Shown in pieces: positions 31,755-43,880 of a DNA stretch of 64,000 bases (the first letter of the stretch is position 1; each line of letters begins with the position of its first letter). The stretch spans positions 444,768 to 508,767 of the forward strand of contig CAUYUJ010021693.1 in assembly GCA_963575745.1 (NCBI GenBank). The letters run 5' to 3'. A program made the position numbers and the translations under genes. The notes under the pieces were generated by a model. The model was given only the letters and a program-made list of their open reading frames with translations. It did not search any database and was not told the origin of the DNA. Source of the stretch: Prorocentrum cordatum (Eukaryota > Sar > Dinophyceae > Prorocentrales > Prorocentraceae).

Positions 31755-33240
31755 CAGTACTCATTACTCATTACGCACGACTCATCACCCACAATTCACT
31801 ATCCACTACCCACTACTCACTTCTCACTACTCACTACTCGCTACTCACGACTCACTACTCACTACCCACGACACTACCCACGACGCACTACTCACCACTC
31901 CCTACTCCCTACTCACTACTCACCACGCACTGCAACTTGCTCACTACTCACTACCCACTACTCAACACTCACTACTCACTAAACACAACTCACTACCCAC
32001 TACTCACTGATCGCAAATCACTACTCACTACCCACTAGCCACTACTCACCACTCACACTTCACTACTCACTACTCCCTGATCACTGCCCACAGCTCGCTA
32101 CTCACTATCCTCTACTCGCTACTCCCTGCACAGTACTCACTACTCACTGCTCACTATTTGCTACTGCCTACGCCCTACTCGCTACCCGATACGCACTTGT
32201 CACTACCCACTACTCACCATCCACTGCGCTCCCACGACTCACTACGCACTACTTCCTACTCCCTCTAATCACTACTCCCAACTCACTACTCACCACTCAC
32301 TACCCAACACTCAATACTCACTACCCAGTAAACACGACTCACTGCGCACTACTCACTACTCACTAAGCACTACTCACTACCCAGTAACCACTGTCAACTA
32401 CTTACTACTGAGAACTCAGAATTCACAACGCCCTACGCACTACCCACAACTCACTACTCACTGTTCGGTACTCGCTACCCAATACGACATATGCACTACC
32501 CACTACGCGCTACTCGCTACTCATTACTCACTACTCCCTACTCCCTACTCACTAGTCGCAAGTCGCTACTCACTCCTCACTACGCACGACGCACTACTCA
32601 CTACTCACTAAGTTATACTCGCGACTCCCTACTAGCAATCCACTGCTCAATACCCACTTCTTGCTTCTCACTACTCCCTACTCACTTCTCCCTACTCACG
32701 ACTCGCACCTCGCTACTCACTACTCACTACTCACTACTCGCTACCCCCTACTCGCTACGCACTACTCCCTACTCCCTACTGACTCCTGACTACTCCCTCC
32801 TCACTACTCACTACTCACAACGTCCTACTCGCTACTCACTAACCACTACTCGCTACTCGCTACTCCCTACTCGCTACTCCCTACTCGCTACACTTTTTAC
32901 TCACTGCGCACTTCTCACTACTCACGACTCACTCCTCGCTTTTCGCTACTGTCTACTCCCTCACCCCTGCTCCTTGCGTACTACTCACTGTGCACTACTC
33001 GCTGCGCACTACTCACTCCTCAGCACTCACTACGTACAAATCCTTACTCACCACTTCCTACCCACTACTCACTACCCACTACTCACTACTCACTAATCTC
33101 TACGCGCTACTCACTACTACCACTACCCATTACCCACTACTCACTACTCATCACTCACGATTCACTGCGCACTACCCACTATCAAGTACCCACTACTCAC
33201 CAATCGCTATTCAAAACACTCCACTCTCTACTCACTACCC
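31755..33240 (+). repeat. 1.5-kb heptamer minisatellite (CACTACT)n
   Basis: About 1,490 bp are made of diverged 7-bp CACTACT/CACTACC/CACTCGC words, phase-kept over long stretches. Its heptamer period equals that of TTTAGGG telomeres, and it begins right after the telomere-like patch. Not coding. Confidence 0.85.
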
Positions 33241-33269
33241 GAGAGGCCCCCTCCCCAGACCCCTGTTCG

Positions 33270-33410
33270 GCGCAGAGGGGGGAGGGAAGGGGGGGGCCCG
33301 GGCCTGCCCCCGCTCCCCCCGCCCCCCCCTCAAGGGGGGAAAAGGAGGGGGCGTCGAAAATCTTACCCCTCCTTCGAAGGGGGCAAAGGAGGGGGGTGGG
33401 AGTTTCTGCG
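33270..33410. repeat. G-run and C-run block
   Basis: Alternating G-rich and C-rich runs, including two AAGGGGGGAAAAGGAGGGG-like and CCCCTCCTTCGAAGGGGG words, could form foldback or quadruplex structures. No gene. Confidence 0.5.
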
Positions 33411-33699
33411 AGCACCCCCGCCCCTGTGCATTCAGGGCCATCCACTGGCGCGCTTTCGCAACCAGGCCCCCGCATCCAGGGTGCCCCAACGCGGCAGGAA
33501 GCGTCGCCAGAGGAGCCTCGGCCAGCGGGAGGCGCGCGAGCTTCCGCCGCGAAGCCGATCGCATAACGCCACCAAGTGTCAAGCCCACGCGACCCTGCGG
33601 GGGGGCGCCGCAGGGCGGTGGACGGGCCAGGGGAAATCGATGAACCGCCTGGCCCGCGCGCCCCAGGGGGGCGCTGAGGGCCAGGGGCGCGCTGTGCGT

Positions 33700-34280
33700 G
33701 CGGTCGCGGCTAACGGCCGCGCAGACGCGGCTGCCATGCTGCGAGCGGGGTCGCAGCCAATAGCCGCGGAAATAGCATGTCAGGGGCGGGCCGCGCGCCT
33801 CCGGCGGGGGGGCGGCCGCGGGGGGCGGTCGTGACAGTCGAACTGGGATGGCCATTGTCAGCGCGCCTCGACGCCCCGGAGGGGGGGGGCGCCGGCACGT
33901 TGCACCGAGTCAGTCGCGCGCGAGCAAGCGCCCCTGGAGGGCGCGGCGAGGGCGGGCCCAACTGACGAGGGGGGTCGCGGCTAACAGCCGCGGAGTTAGC
34001 GAGGAGACGCGCGGGCCTGAGCACCACCTGCGGGGGGGGCAAACGCAGAGGGAGGACGGGCGGGCCTGCCCAATTCAATGAGACCGCGGCGCGCAGGCCA
34101 TAGCGCCCCGGAGGGGGCGCCGAGGGCGCGGCGCGGGCATGCTGCGAGTGGCGCTACAGCTTACAGCCGCATCGCAAGTAGAGATATGGTGGAACGAGCC
34201 TCCTGAGAGGGGGCGCATGCATGGGGGGGGGGGGGGCGCGGGGCGGCGAGGGGGGGCGGCTGACAGCTGCGGTCAGCGTG
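33700..34280 (+). repeat. Recurrent short stem-loops GCGGCTAACAGCCGC
   Basis: Related inverted-repeat words occur near 33704, 33750, 33974, 34155 and 34255 (GCGGCTAACGGCCGC, GCAGCCAATAGCCGC, GCGGCTAACAGCCGC and weaker forms). They lie in otherwise non-coding GC-rich DNA and look like members of a small hairpin-bearing repeat. Confidence 0.5.
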
Positions 34281-34559
34281 AACAGAGCGAGAGGCCGCCA
34301 GGCGGGAATCTGAAGGGCGCGGGCTGTCAGGCGAGATGGCCAGCGAGGGCCAGGCGCCAGTGCGCGGGGCAGCGCGGGGCTGCAGAGGGCGCCGCGGGGG
34401 CTTAGCAGTGACGGGGGCCCACGTAGAGGGGGTCCGATCCCCGAGCCGCCTACGGCCCGCCGCTGATCAACAGTGCGGGGCGTCCACGAGCGCCGTTGCG
34501 CGCGCCCGTCTGTGCGGCGTGGGCGGGGCTTAGGAGTGCGTCCAGGGCAGGCGCGAGCC

Positions 34560-35880
34560 CGCTGCCCTTCTGGGTTCTACCGTCCTTGTCCAACGGGTCT
34601 CACTGTCTTCGCGTGGCCCCTTGCCTTTGGCCTTGCCAAGGGTGCCCGCGGTCCTAGCTGTCGCTGAACCGAGCAGACTGCGCCCCAGTTGACCCCCAGG
34701 TGGAGCGCTGCGTCCATCTCGAAGACATCGCACTTGTGACTGAGCCTTCATTTAAGGAAACGTACGCAGGAATCGGGGTGCTGGCGCGTAAGGTCAGCGC
34801 AGATGCGGCCCGACGGCGGAGGATTTTTGGTCGCCCATTGGTGCCATACTCCGTTGCAATATTCACCCAGGTCTCTTTGAAGTCGCTTCGCGGTCTCGGC
34901 AAGAGCATCGCCACTGGGGTTCATTTAGGATGGTCGACTCGCTCCAGAAAAGGCGCTCTAGATGTAGAGCCCTGTTTCCGGGTCCTGTAAATCTTGCGGG
35001 CGGTCGGCTTGTGCACTCCTGAAGGATGGCCAGGGGCCAGACCGGGGAGCGTGGAGGTCGTCGGGAATGGCGCGTGCGTGTGTGCGCGTGTGTGCAAGCG
35101 TGCGTACGCGCGGGACAACCCCAGCGGTCGTCGGCCTCCCGGCTGGACCACCCTGCTCATTCTGTCCAATAGCCGCCGTAGGGGCTGCTGCGACTGGTCT
35201 CGCGGTGCGGACGCGGGCGGCGCTCGCGCCATCCTTCGATCCAGTCAAATTCATCCCGCGTCGCGTTGGCAGCCCGGGGTTGCCGGGGCATGCCCGGGGA
35301 AAGCGGGGTTCCTCGCTCTGGGCAGCGCGCGAGGTTCCTATCGTTTGCCCTGCCCAGCGAGCACAGGGGAGGCGCATGGACCATCGACGGGTGAGGTTGG
35401 GCTGCAGGACTTGTCAGCAGCCTCGGGGCTGCTGGAGGAATGAATCTGCACGAGCGGGGGCCCGAGCTCGGGGTCAGAGACAGGGCCGCGGGTGCCCCTT
35501 GACGCCCCCGGCGCGAAGAAGGTTTGCCGTCGGTGGAGCCACCCGCAAAGGTTTCCGACGTCAGGGGGGCGAGAGCTGGCCCTACGGTTGTAGGGAGGGT
35601 TGGTGCCTTTCCGTACTGACGACGCGGGGGAGGGCACCACCATGTTGCCCCAGTCGGGGATGTCGGGTGCGCGGGGGGCAAAGGTGTGGAATTCTGCCGG
35701 TGGGTCTGCCGCCTCAATGTGCTGCCCGCCGAGTCGTGCCCACCATTCGTTGTCGCTGGTGGGATTACGCGAATCGTCTAGAATTCCGAAGAAGTCTCAA
35801 GCGGAAGCCGATGTTGTTGTAAACCAGAGGCCAAGGGCACAATTTGAGGAGGAATACCTTCCCTGACAAACAAAACTAGG
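34560..35880. other. Region without supported gene
   Basis: Open frames exist on both strands but none has a recognisable motif, and they disagree with each other. A GT/GC alternating stretch at about 35065-35115 may favour Z-DNA. Confidence 0.4.
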
Positions 35881-35964
35881 TGCGAGCGCCGGGAGGGACA
35901 CTTCAATTGAAAAATACCCTGTGCACCGGAAGGGGGATCAACATTAAACAATCCTCGGTAGTGA

Positions 35965-36067
35965 ATTCAACAACAACAGCAACAATAGCAGCAACCATAG
36001 CAGCACCAACAACAGCAACAACACCACCACCAACACCAACAACAACAACAGCAACAACAGCAACAAC

Positions 36068-36101
<34 letters not shown>

Positions 36102-36110
36102 ACAGCAGCA

Positions 36111-36142
<32 letters not shown>

Positions 36143-36228
36143 AGCAGCAACACCAACAACAACAACACCACACACGACAACAATAGCAACAACAGCAACA
36201 ACAACACCACCAGCAACAACAACCAATG
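35965..36228 (+). repeat. (CAA)n array
   Basis: CAA triplets with CAC and CAG variants. It is followed at 36233-36325 by the GATCGCTCTTACCTGC...TATATCCCAAACC tail of the composite repeat and then by (TA)n at about 36340-36388. Confidence 0.9.
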
Positions 36229-36339
36229 TGAGCCTGATCGCTCTTACCTGCACGCGTGCTATTCAACACGTATATCCCAAACCGCCGATATCCGTCCTGT
36301 TTCTTCTTCGATGTTACCCCACTTGGAAGGTATGTATGT

Positions 36340-36388
36340 GTATATATATATATATATATATATCTATATCTATATATATATATATATA
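36340..36388. repeat. (TA)n microsatellite
   Basis: TA dinucleotides with a few TC interruptions, in a position equivalent to the end of a composite repeat copy. Confidence 0.9.
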
Positions 36389-36879
36389 CTGGAACCACGC
36401 GCGCGCTTCGCGCGCGCTTAGGCTCTAGTCACACTTGCGCCCACTCTTAACATTGGCAACGCCGCCACGGCTACGACTTCTTTTTGCGCCATCACCGCGT
36501 TCACGATCACTTCCGATTCCATGTCAATTCTAGGCATGACCACCTTTTCCACGACGATTGCACTTTCCGCGACCATTGTAACGGCCATGCGTTCAATCTC
36601 CGCCTGTACCACCACCAATACCACGACCATTGCCACTGCCACTGCCGCGACCACCACGACCACCATCATCACCACCACGGCCAGCGCCACCGCGTCTACC
36701 ATCGTAATCATCAGTAGCACCACAATCGGCGCACGAACTAGAGTCATCTCCACCTGGACCCCATCAGGGGCTGTCCTGGGTGAGGAGAGAAAGGTCGGCA
36801 CGCCCGCCCCGGGGTCGGGTTGCCACCATCCTTTTTTGGCGGGCCCGGGGTCGGTTCAGCTGCACCGGTGCCCGAGAAC

Positions 36880-38240
36880 AGCAAAAGTACCCGAGGGCGT
36901 CCGGTCAGAGGGTTGTGTGGAGCCTCCTTGGGGCCTCTCGGGGGTCTATTGGAAGGTTCTTGGAAGCCTGTAGGGGCCGCTTTGGGGGCCCCCTGGGGGC
37001 CTCTCGGGGCCGAGGGCCCGCAAAGTCAATCAGATCCCCTGTCGTGGGGGCCTCTTGGGCCGTCTTGGGCGGCTCTTGGGCCGTCTTGGGGCTCCTTGGA
37101 TGCCTCCTGGGCCGTCTTGGGGCTCTCTTGGGCCGTCATGGGGCTCCCTTGGGAGCCTTTTGGGCCGTCTTGGAGCTCTCTTGGGGGCCTCGAGGGCCGT
37201 CTTGGAGCGTCGGAAAGCCGGAAAAGCGAGAAAGCAAAAAACAATGAAAAACCAATGAACATCAGTGATTTTGGCCTCGTGAGGCCATCTCGGAACGCCT
37301 CTCGAAGCTCTCTGGGGGGGTTGTTGGAGGCCTCTGGGGCTGCTTGGGGCCTCCTGAGCAGCGCAGCGACGGGCGGGCGCGGGAGCGGCAAGAGTATTTG
37401 AGGGCGTCCGGTCAGAGAGCTCTTGGGGGGTTCTTGGAGGAGTCTGGGGCTGCTTGGGGGCCTCCTGGGCGTCTCTTGGGCCTCCTGGGGGCCTCTTGGG
37501 GCCGAGGGTCCGAAAAGTCCATTCGGATCCCCCCCGTCTTGGAGGCTTCTTGGGCCGTCTTGGGCGGCTCTTGGGCCGTCTTGGGGCTCGCTTGGGGGCC
37601 TCCTGGGCTGTCTTGGGGCTCTCTTGGGCCGTCATGGGGCTCCCTTGGGGTCCTCTTGGGCCGTCTTGGAGCTCTCTTGGGCGGCTCCAGGGGCGTCTTG
37701 GAGCGTCGGAAAGCTGGAAAAGGGAGAAAGCAAAAAACATCGTAAAAACCAAGGAAAAACGTTTCAATCCAATGAAAATCAGCGATTTTGGCCTCGTGAG
37801 GCCATCTCGGAACTCCTCTCGAAGCTCTCTGGGGGGGTTCTTGGAGGCCTCTGGGGCTGCTTGGGGGCCTCCTGTCCGTCTCTTCGGGCTCCTGGGAGCT
37901 TCTTGGGGCAGACGGCCCGAAAAGTCAGTTCGGATCTCCCCGTCTTGGGGGCCTCTTGGGCCGTCTTGGGCGGCTCTTGGGCCGTCTTGGGGCCCGCGGG
38001 GGGGCCTCCTGCGCCGTCTAAGCTCTCTTGGACCGTCATGAGGCTCCATTGGGGTCCTGTTGGGCCGTTTTGGGGCTCCCGTGGGAACCTCCAGTGCCGT
38101 CTTGGAGCGTCGGAAAGCTGGAAAAGCGAGAAAGCAAAAAACATAGAAAAAAAAAATGAAAATCAACGATTTTGGCCTCGTGAGGCCATCGTGGAACGCC
38201 TCTCGGAGCTTGGTTGTGGCCGTTTGAAAATCTATAGGGC
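36880..38240 (+). repeat. Three ~430-bp units built of decamer TCTTGGGGCC repeats
   Basis: Units end near 37345, 37850 and 38210. Each has a long decamer section (GGCCGTCTTGGGCGGCTCTT) and then a unique block with GGAAAAGCGAGAAAGCAAAAAA, ATGAAAATCAGCGATTTTGG and the palindrome GGCCTCGTGAGGCC. They then pass CTCTCTGGGGGGGTTCTTGG. The decamer part is the reverse complement of the repeat at 30.17-31.0 kb. Confidence 0.75.
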
Positions 38241-38577
38241 GGTCTGTTTGCCGTCTTGGGCCCATCTTTGGCCACGTTGGGGCCATCGAAACTTTCCTGG
38301 GAGGGCTTTTGGAGGCTCCCCCGGCACTTCTGGGAGCGTCCTGGGCCTCTCTGGAGCGGTCTGGCGCCTCCAGGAACGTCCCGGGAGCGCCCCAAGAGCC
38401 CCGGAACCCCCATGCGCACCCGAGGTCGCGGTCCCGGGCGTCCCGGTCTCATGCCCCAGAACCCCCATGCGCTGTCGAGGTCGCGGTCCCGGGCGCCCCG
38501 GCCTCGCGCACGGGGGCCCCGGAACCCCCATGCGCTGTCGAGGTCGCGGTCCCGGGCGCCCTGGCCTCGTGCACGGG

Positions 38578-38580
<3 letters not shown>

Positions 38581-38636
<56 letters not shown>

Positions 38637-38637
38637 G
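38581..38637. repeat. (TA)n microsatellite
   Basis: Fifty-seven bp of TA repeats with one CA interruption; it borders the composite repeat. Confidence 0.9.
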
Positions 38638-39269
38638 ACCTTCAACGTGTATTGCGTGCAGCCCAGAAGGCAGGGGAAGAAAAGACGGATGGAAGGAAGG
38701 GACAAGGGGGAGGGAGAAGGATCGAGCACGAGAAAGAATAGTTAGCAGAAGGGGGGGCTAGGACAAGAAAACACGTGACAGAGCCAGGCGGGCCGATCGG
38801 GCGGGTAGACCCTCATGGGCAGGGCGGGAAGGCGGGCCCAGGGGGCCAGGTCTAGCAAGCGGGTTGCTGAAGTGCGAGTCCTGCACGAATCGCGAGGAAA
38901 GCTCGAGAGATAGCGCGATCCCCAAGTAAATCGCCTGGAAATCCACAGCGAAAGAGTGATTCCTGAGTGTCGAGGGCGCGGCGTCGGAAAAACTTGCAAA
39001 GAAATCCCACGCGAAAGCGCGATTCCGTTATAAAATGGGAGAAAGTCCCGCGCGAGAGCGCGATGTTCAAATACATTGTGAGGCAATACCAAGCGGGAGC
39101 CGCTGTTGCTGCAAATCGGGGGCCACGGGTACAGTTGGGTGACACTTCGCTTTCCCTTGTAAAAAATAAGATGCGAGCGTCGAAACACGCACAATAATTT
39201 AAAAATGCGATGGTTACCGCGCAGGGGGGATCAACAATAATAATTCTTCAGACATGGGGAATCAACTAC

Positions 39270-39495
39270 AACATCAACAGCAACAACATAACAAACAATA
39301 ACAATCACAGCAAAAACAACACCACCACCAACAACAGCAACAACAACAGTAACACCACCAACAACGACAACAACAACTACACCCACACATACGACAACAA
39401 CGACAACAGCAACAACACCAACAACATAATAACAACCATACCAACAACAAACAATACAACAACAACAACAACAACAACAACAGCAACGCCAACGC
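39270..39495 (+). repeat. (CAA)n-rich array inside composite repeat
   Basis: An irregular CAA/CAC/AAC array of about 225 bp in the position expected from the composite repeat layout. Confidence 0.8.
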
Positions 39496-39596
39496 TAAGT
39501 TTACTACTGTTCTCTCTTACCTGCCGGCGTGCCATTCAACACGTGTATCCCAAACCATCGATGCCCACCCTCTTCGTCGTCGATCGTACCCCACCT

Positions 39597-40118
39597 ATGG
39601 CGCAACCGATAGGAAGCGGTTTGATTCTCGGCCACCGAGGGCGCAACCGATGGCGCAGCCGATAGGACACTGTGTTTTTCTCGGCCACCGAGGCCGCAAC
39701 CTATGGCGCAACCAATAGGAAACGGTTGTATTATCGACCACCGAAGGCGCAACCGAAGGCGTAACCGATAGGAGACGGTTTTATTCTCGGCCGCCCAAGG
39801 CGCAACCTATGGCGCAACCGATATGAGACGGTGTATTTCTCGGCCTCGAGGGCTCAAACTATGGCACAACCGATAGGAGACGGTTTTATTATCCGTCGCC
39901 AAGCGCGCAACCTATGGCGCAACCGATAGGAGATGATGTTGTTCTCAGCCGCCGAGGGCGCAACCTATGGCGCAACCAATAGGAGACGGTTCTATTCTAG
40001 GCTGCCGAAGGCGCAACCGATGTGCAACCGATAAGACACGGTGTTATTCCGAGCCGCCGAAAGCGCACCTATGGCGCAACCGATAGGAGACGCTTTTATA
40101 ATCGGCCGCCGAGGTGCC
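39597..40118 (+). repeat. Ten tandem copies of a 53-bp minisatellite
   Basis: Units begin with ATGGCGCAACCGATAGGAGA and continue with CGGTTTTATTCTCGGCC and GCCGAGGGCGCAACCT. Seven of the ten units are exactly 53 bp, others are 48-52 bp. It is inserted inside a composite repeat copy after GTACCCCACCT. The start ATG repeats are coincidental: 53 is not a multiple of three. Confidence 0.9.
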
Positions 40119-40290
40119 AGGCGAAGGAGCATGAGCAGGAGGAGGAAGAGGAGAAACAAGGACGAGGTCCTAGACGAGGGCGACGAGGAGCTGGAGCAGG
40201 AGGAAGACGAGGAGGATGAGGAGGAGGACGAGGAGGACGACGACGACAATCAGGATGGGGATGAGGACGGGGAGGAATACGAGTAGTACG
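40119..40290 (+). repeat. GAG/GAC-rich purine stretch
   Basis: A purine-rich run of GAGGAGGAC-like triplets that would encode Glu/Asp. There is no start or flanking frame to support a gene. Confidence 0.6.
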
Positions 40291-43089
40291 AGGACGAAGT
40301 GTTCTCATTCGAATGCGTGCGGGACTACGCCCGATTGATGCTCGCCGTTTGGGCTGGCGGTGTGGCCCAAGCGGCGAACTGTCTTGAGATTTCAATCATG
40401 TTCGCTCTTACCTGCCCGCGTGCCATTCAACACGTATATCCCAACCATTCGATGCCCGCCCTCTTCGAATTCGATCGTACCCCACTTGGGGGTAGATCGT
40501 TCTTACCTGCCGCGTGTAATTGGTGCAGCCCCTGAACAGGGGAAGAAACGACGGATAGAAAAGGGGAGAGAACAGGATGGAGCACGGGATGATCAGGAGG
40601 GGGGGCTAGGAGCCGAAAGCATGTGGCAAAAACAGACGGGCTGATCGGGCGGGTAGTGCCCAGCAGGGCGGGGCGGGAAGGCGGGCCAAGGGGGCCAGGT
40701 CGAGCAGGCGGGTTGCTGACGTGTGGGTCCTGCACGAATCGCGAGGAAAGCTCGAGAGATAGCGCGATCCCCAAGTAAATCGCCTCGAAATCCACAGCGA
40801 AAGAGTGATTCCTGAGTGTCGAGATCAAGGGCGCGGCGCCTGAGTAAACTGCGAGTAAGTCCCACGCGGGTCTCCGAGAACGCGATTGCTACATCACTTG
40901 TGAAGACGTATCAGGCGAGAGCCGTTGTTGTAGTTCGGCAGCCAGTGGCCCAGTTTGGTGACACCCCGCTTTCCCTTGTAAGAAGCAGGGTGCGATCCCC
41001 GAAGAGAGCATATCAATGGAAGAAATACAACGGTTACCGTGGGAGATCAACTATAATCATTCATCATACGGGAATTCAACAACAGCAACAATCAATTTTA
41101 CACTGCTCGCTCGTACCAAATCGCGGGCCATTCAACGCGTGTATCCCAAACCGTCGATACCCACCATCGTGGACTCCGATCGTACCCCTTTGGGAATATA
41201 TCTTCCTTGTCTGCCACGTGTAATTGGTTCAGTTCCTACAGCCAGGGAGAGGACGGATGGAAAGGGGAGGGAGAATGATGGAGCACGAGAGAAACTAACA
41301 GGAGAGGGGGCTAGGAGCCGAAAGCATGTGGCAAAAACAGACGGGCTGATCGGGCGGGTAGTGCCCAACAGGGCGGGGCGAGAAGGCGGGCCAAGGGGGC
41401 CAGGTCGAGCAGGCGGGTTGCTGAAGTGTGGGGGGTCCTGCACGAATCGCGAGGAAAGCTCGAGCGACAGCGCGATTCCCAAGACAATGGTGACCAAAGC
41501 CCAAGCAAGAGCGTAATTCCTGAGCGTCGAAGGCGCGGCAAATCAACAAGCGCGCTTCCTGCATATATTGTGAGGAAATACCGCGCGAGACCGCAACTTT
41601 GAAATATACTGTAAGGAATCGTCAAGCGGTATCCGTTGTTGCTGTTGTAATACCCGGGCCAACAGCCAAATCCGAACCGCAAGATTTTCTATTGTAAAAC
41701 AACTGGATGCGAGCCCCAGGCAAAACACTTCAACTGACAAATGCAAGGCGCCCTGTGGCTTGGGGACCAACAAGAATTATTGTGCACAAGCGAGAATGGC
41801 ACTAAAAAACGTCATGATCCCCCAAGACTTCAGGATGTCAGGGTTGATGCGTCCCGCCCTGCGTCCTCCGCCGGGGCGGCGTGGCGCGGGGGGCCAGCGG
41901 GGGCGGCGGCGCCAGGTCTGCTCACCGCGCGGACGCCGCTGGGGCTAGCGGCGAACGGTCCGCCTGGCGGTCCAATCGCGGAGGGGGTGGCCCACAGGCC
42001 CCCCAGGCACAGCCCGAGGCCTGGACGCCCAGAGCCACCCCAGATCTCCTACGATATGATCAGAATGATAAGGTCGAGCGGTCGTTCACTGCCCCTGGGT
42101 GCGCAGTTTGGTGACCCCACATTGCCTCTCGAAAGAAACCGTACGCGAGCCCCAAAAGGAGCACACATGAATTGAACAATGTAATGGTTACCGAAGGTGG
42201 GGATCACTTATATTCACTTTATAATAAGAGTTCAACATCAACAACAACACCAACAACACTTCGCATCACAGAAGCCCATGTCAGCCGCGTCCCCAGCCCC
42301 CCGTTTACAACAACAGCGGTTCCCGCCTGATACTTCCTCACGATGCGTTCCCAAATCGCATTCCGTGCGGGGACTCTCACAGTGTATGCACAAAAGCTCT
42401 CGCGTGGGAGTTCCACGCAATTGATTCGAACGCCGCGCCTTCGACACTCAGGAATCACGCTCTCGCGACTGATTTCCCACGAATCATTTGGGAATCGCGT
42501 TCTCGTTCGGGACTTCCTCGCGATTCAACCTAAACGCACGTTTCAGCAACCCGCCTGCTCGACCTGGCCGCCTGGGCCCGCCTTCCCGACCCGCCCGTTA
42601 AGGTTTGCCCGCCCGATCTGCCCGTGTGGCTGTGCCACGTGCGGTTTGCCACTAACCCCCCATCATGTTAATGTATCGTTGTTTCTCTCTCTTTCTCTCT
42701 CGTGTTCCAATTTCTTCCCTCCCCTTTTGTCCCTTTCCGTCCATCGGTATTGTTTGTCCTCTGCCTTAGGGGCTGCATGAAATACGCGTCGCAAATCAGA
42801 CAGGTTTACCCTTGAGGTGGTACAATCGAAAACGAAACGGGAGGGCATCGAGGGTTTGGAATATACGTGGCGACTGGCACGCGAGCTGGTACGAACGAGC
42901 AGTATTCAAATGATTGTTGGTGTTGGTGGTGCTGTCTTTGATGGTCATTAAAACAAGCATGGTTGCCCCCCCTCCAAACACCCTAATGTGATTCAATGGA
43001 ACTGTTTCCCCCAAGGCTCGCACCCACTTTTCGAAAACAAAAAATGAAGGGTCACCAAAATGTACTCGTGGTCCCCTGGCTTGCAACAA

Positions 43090-43090
43090 T

Positions 43091-43137
<47 letters not shown>

Positions 43138-43140
43138 CGG
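43090..43140 (+). repeat. (CAA)n microsatellite
   Basis: A near-perfect CAA array of about 48 bp inside an inverted composite repeat copy. Confidence 0.9.
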
Positions 43141-43727
43141 TGCCCGTGATACTTCCTGATAAATTACTGCCAAATCGCGCATTCGCGCGGGGATTCTTGC
43201 AATGTATGAACTAAGGCTCTCGCGTTGGAGTTCCACCCGGTTCATTCAAACGCCGCGCCTTCGACACTCAGGAATCACGCTCCCGCTGTTGATTTCTCAC
43301 GATGTACGTGGGAATCGCGCTGTCAGCCGAACGTTCCTCGCGATTCATGCTGAACGCACGCTTCAGCAACCTGCCTGGTCGACCTGGCCGCCTGGGCCCG
43401 CCTTCCCGACCAGCCGGCTGGGTTCTGCCCACCCGATCTACCCGTCTGATTCAGCCACGTGCGTTCTGTGCCTAGACCCCCTCCTGATAATTCCGTGTTC
43501 CCTTCCCCCTTCCCCCCTCCGCCCGCCCCCTTCCTCTGGCTCAGGGACTGCGCCAATCACGCGCGGAAGGTGAAGAAATATACTTCAAAGCGGCACGATC
43601 GAAGACGAAAAACACATGCCTGGAGGGTTTGGGACACACGCGTCGCCCCCCACATTGCCTCCGCCACCTGTCCGCCCATCCGGCGCCTTCCCGCCCCGCG
43701 TCCCCATGGCGCTCGTGCGTTCCGCTC

Positions 43728-43749
43728 TCCGTAGCCATTTGGGCTCAAG
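43728..43749 (+). other. Relict dinoflagellate spliced leader (one mismatch)
   Basis: TCCGTAGCCATTT followed by GGGCTCAAG matches the 22-nt DinoSL except T to G at position 14. It lies 131 nt upstream of the ATG of the coding unit at 43881. Such relicts arise when a trans-spliced mRNA is reverse-transcribed and inserted. Confidence 0.85.
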
Positions 43750-43880
43750 CGTGTCACGTTTCTGCAACGTCGCTAGACAATTTGCGCCTGGCGCTGGTGC
43801 CATTGCATTCTTGGGAGGACCAGCCGAGGCGCGCCGACGGCGCGCCATCGGCGCATTCATGGGAGGACCAGCTCGGCGCG

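Larger units (their letters stand above)
38640..43630. repeat. Composite dispersed repeat, direct copies then inverted copies
   Basis: Diverged copies share an ordered set of blocks: a CAGGGGAAGAAA-like start, GGCGGGCCCAGGGGGCCAGG, CACGAATCGCGAGGAAAGCTC and GTGATTCCTGAGTGTCGA. Next come GAGGCAATACCAAGCGGGAG, a (CAA)n patch, and TTCAACACGTATATCCCAAACC-like and GATCGTACCCCACTTGGG words. Direct copies lie at about 38640-39600, 40505-41220 and 41220-42235. Two inverted copies follow at about 42235-42790 and 42790-43600. The (CAA)n-tail part alone also occurs at 27.4 and 36.2 kb. No ORF is conserved among the copies. Confidence 0.7.

Noticed and set aside
35067-35822. A 251-codon plus-strand frame
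   Set aside because: Begins in a GT/GC simple repeat, composition is incoherent and an opposing frame of similar length exists; no motif.
39597-40118. CRISPR-like regular repeat array
   Set aside because: There are no unique spacers: the whole 53-bp unit repeats. The context is eukaryotic with no cas-like gene.
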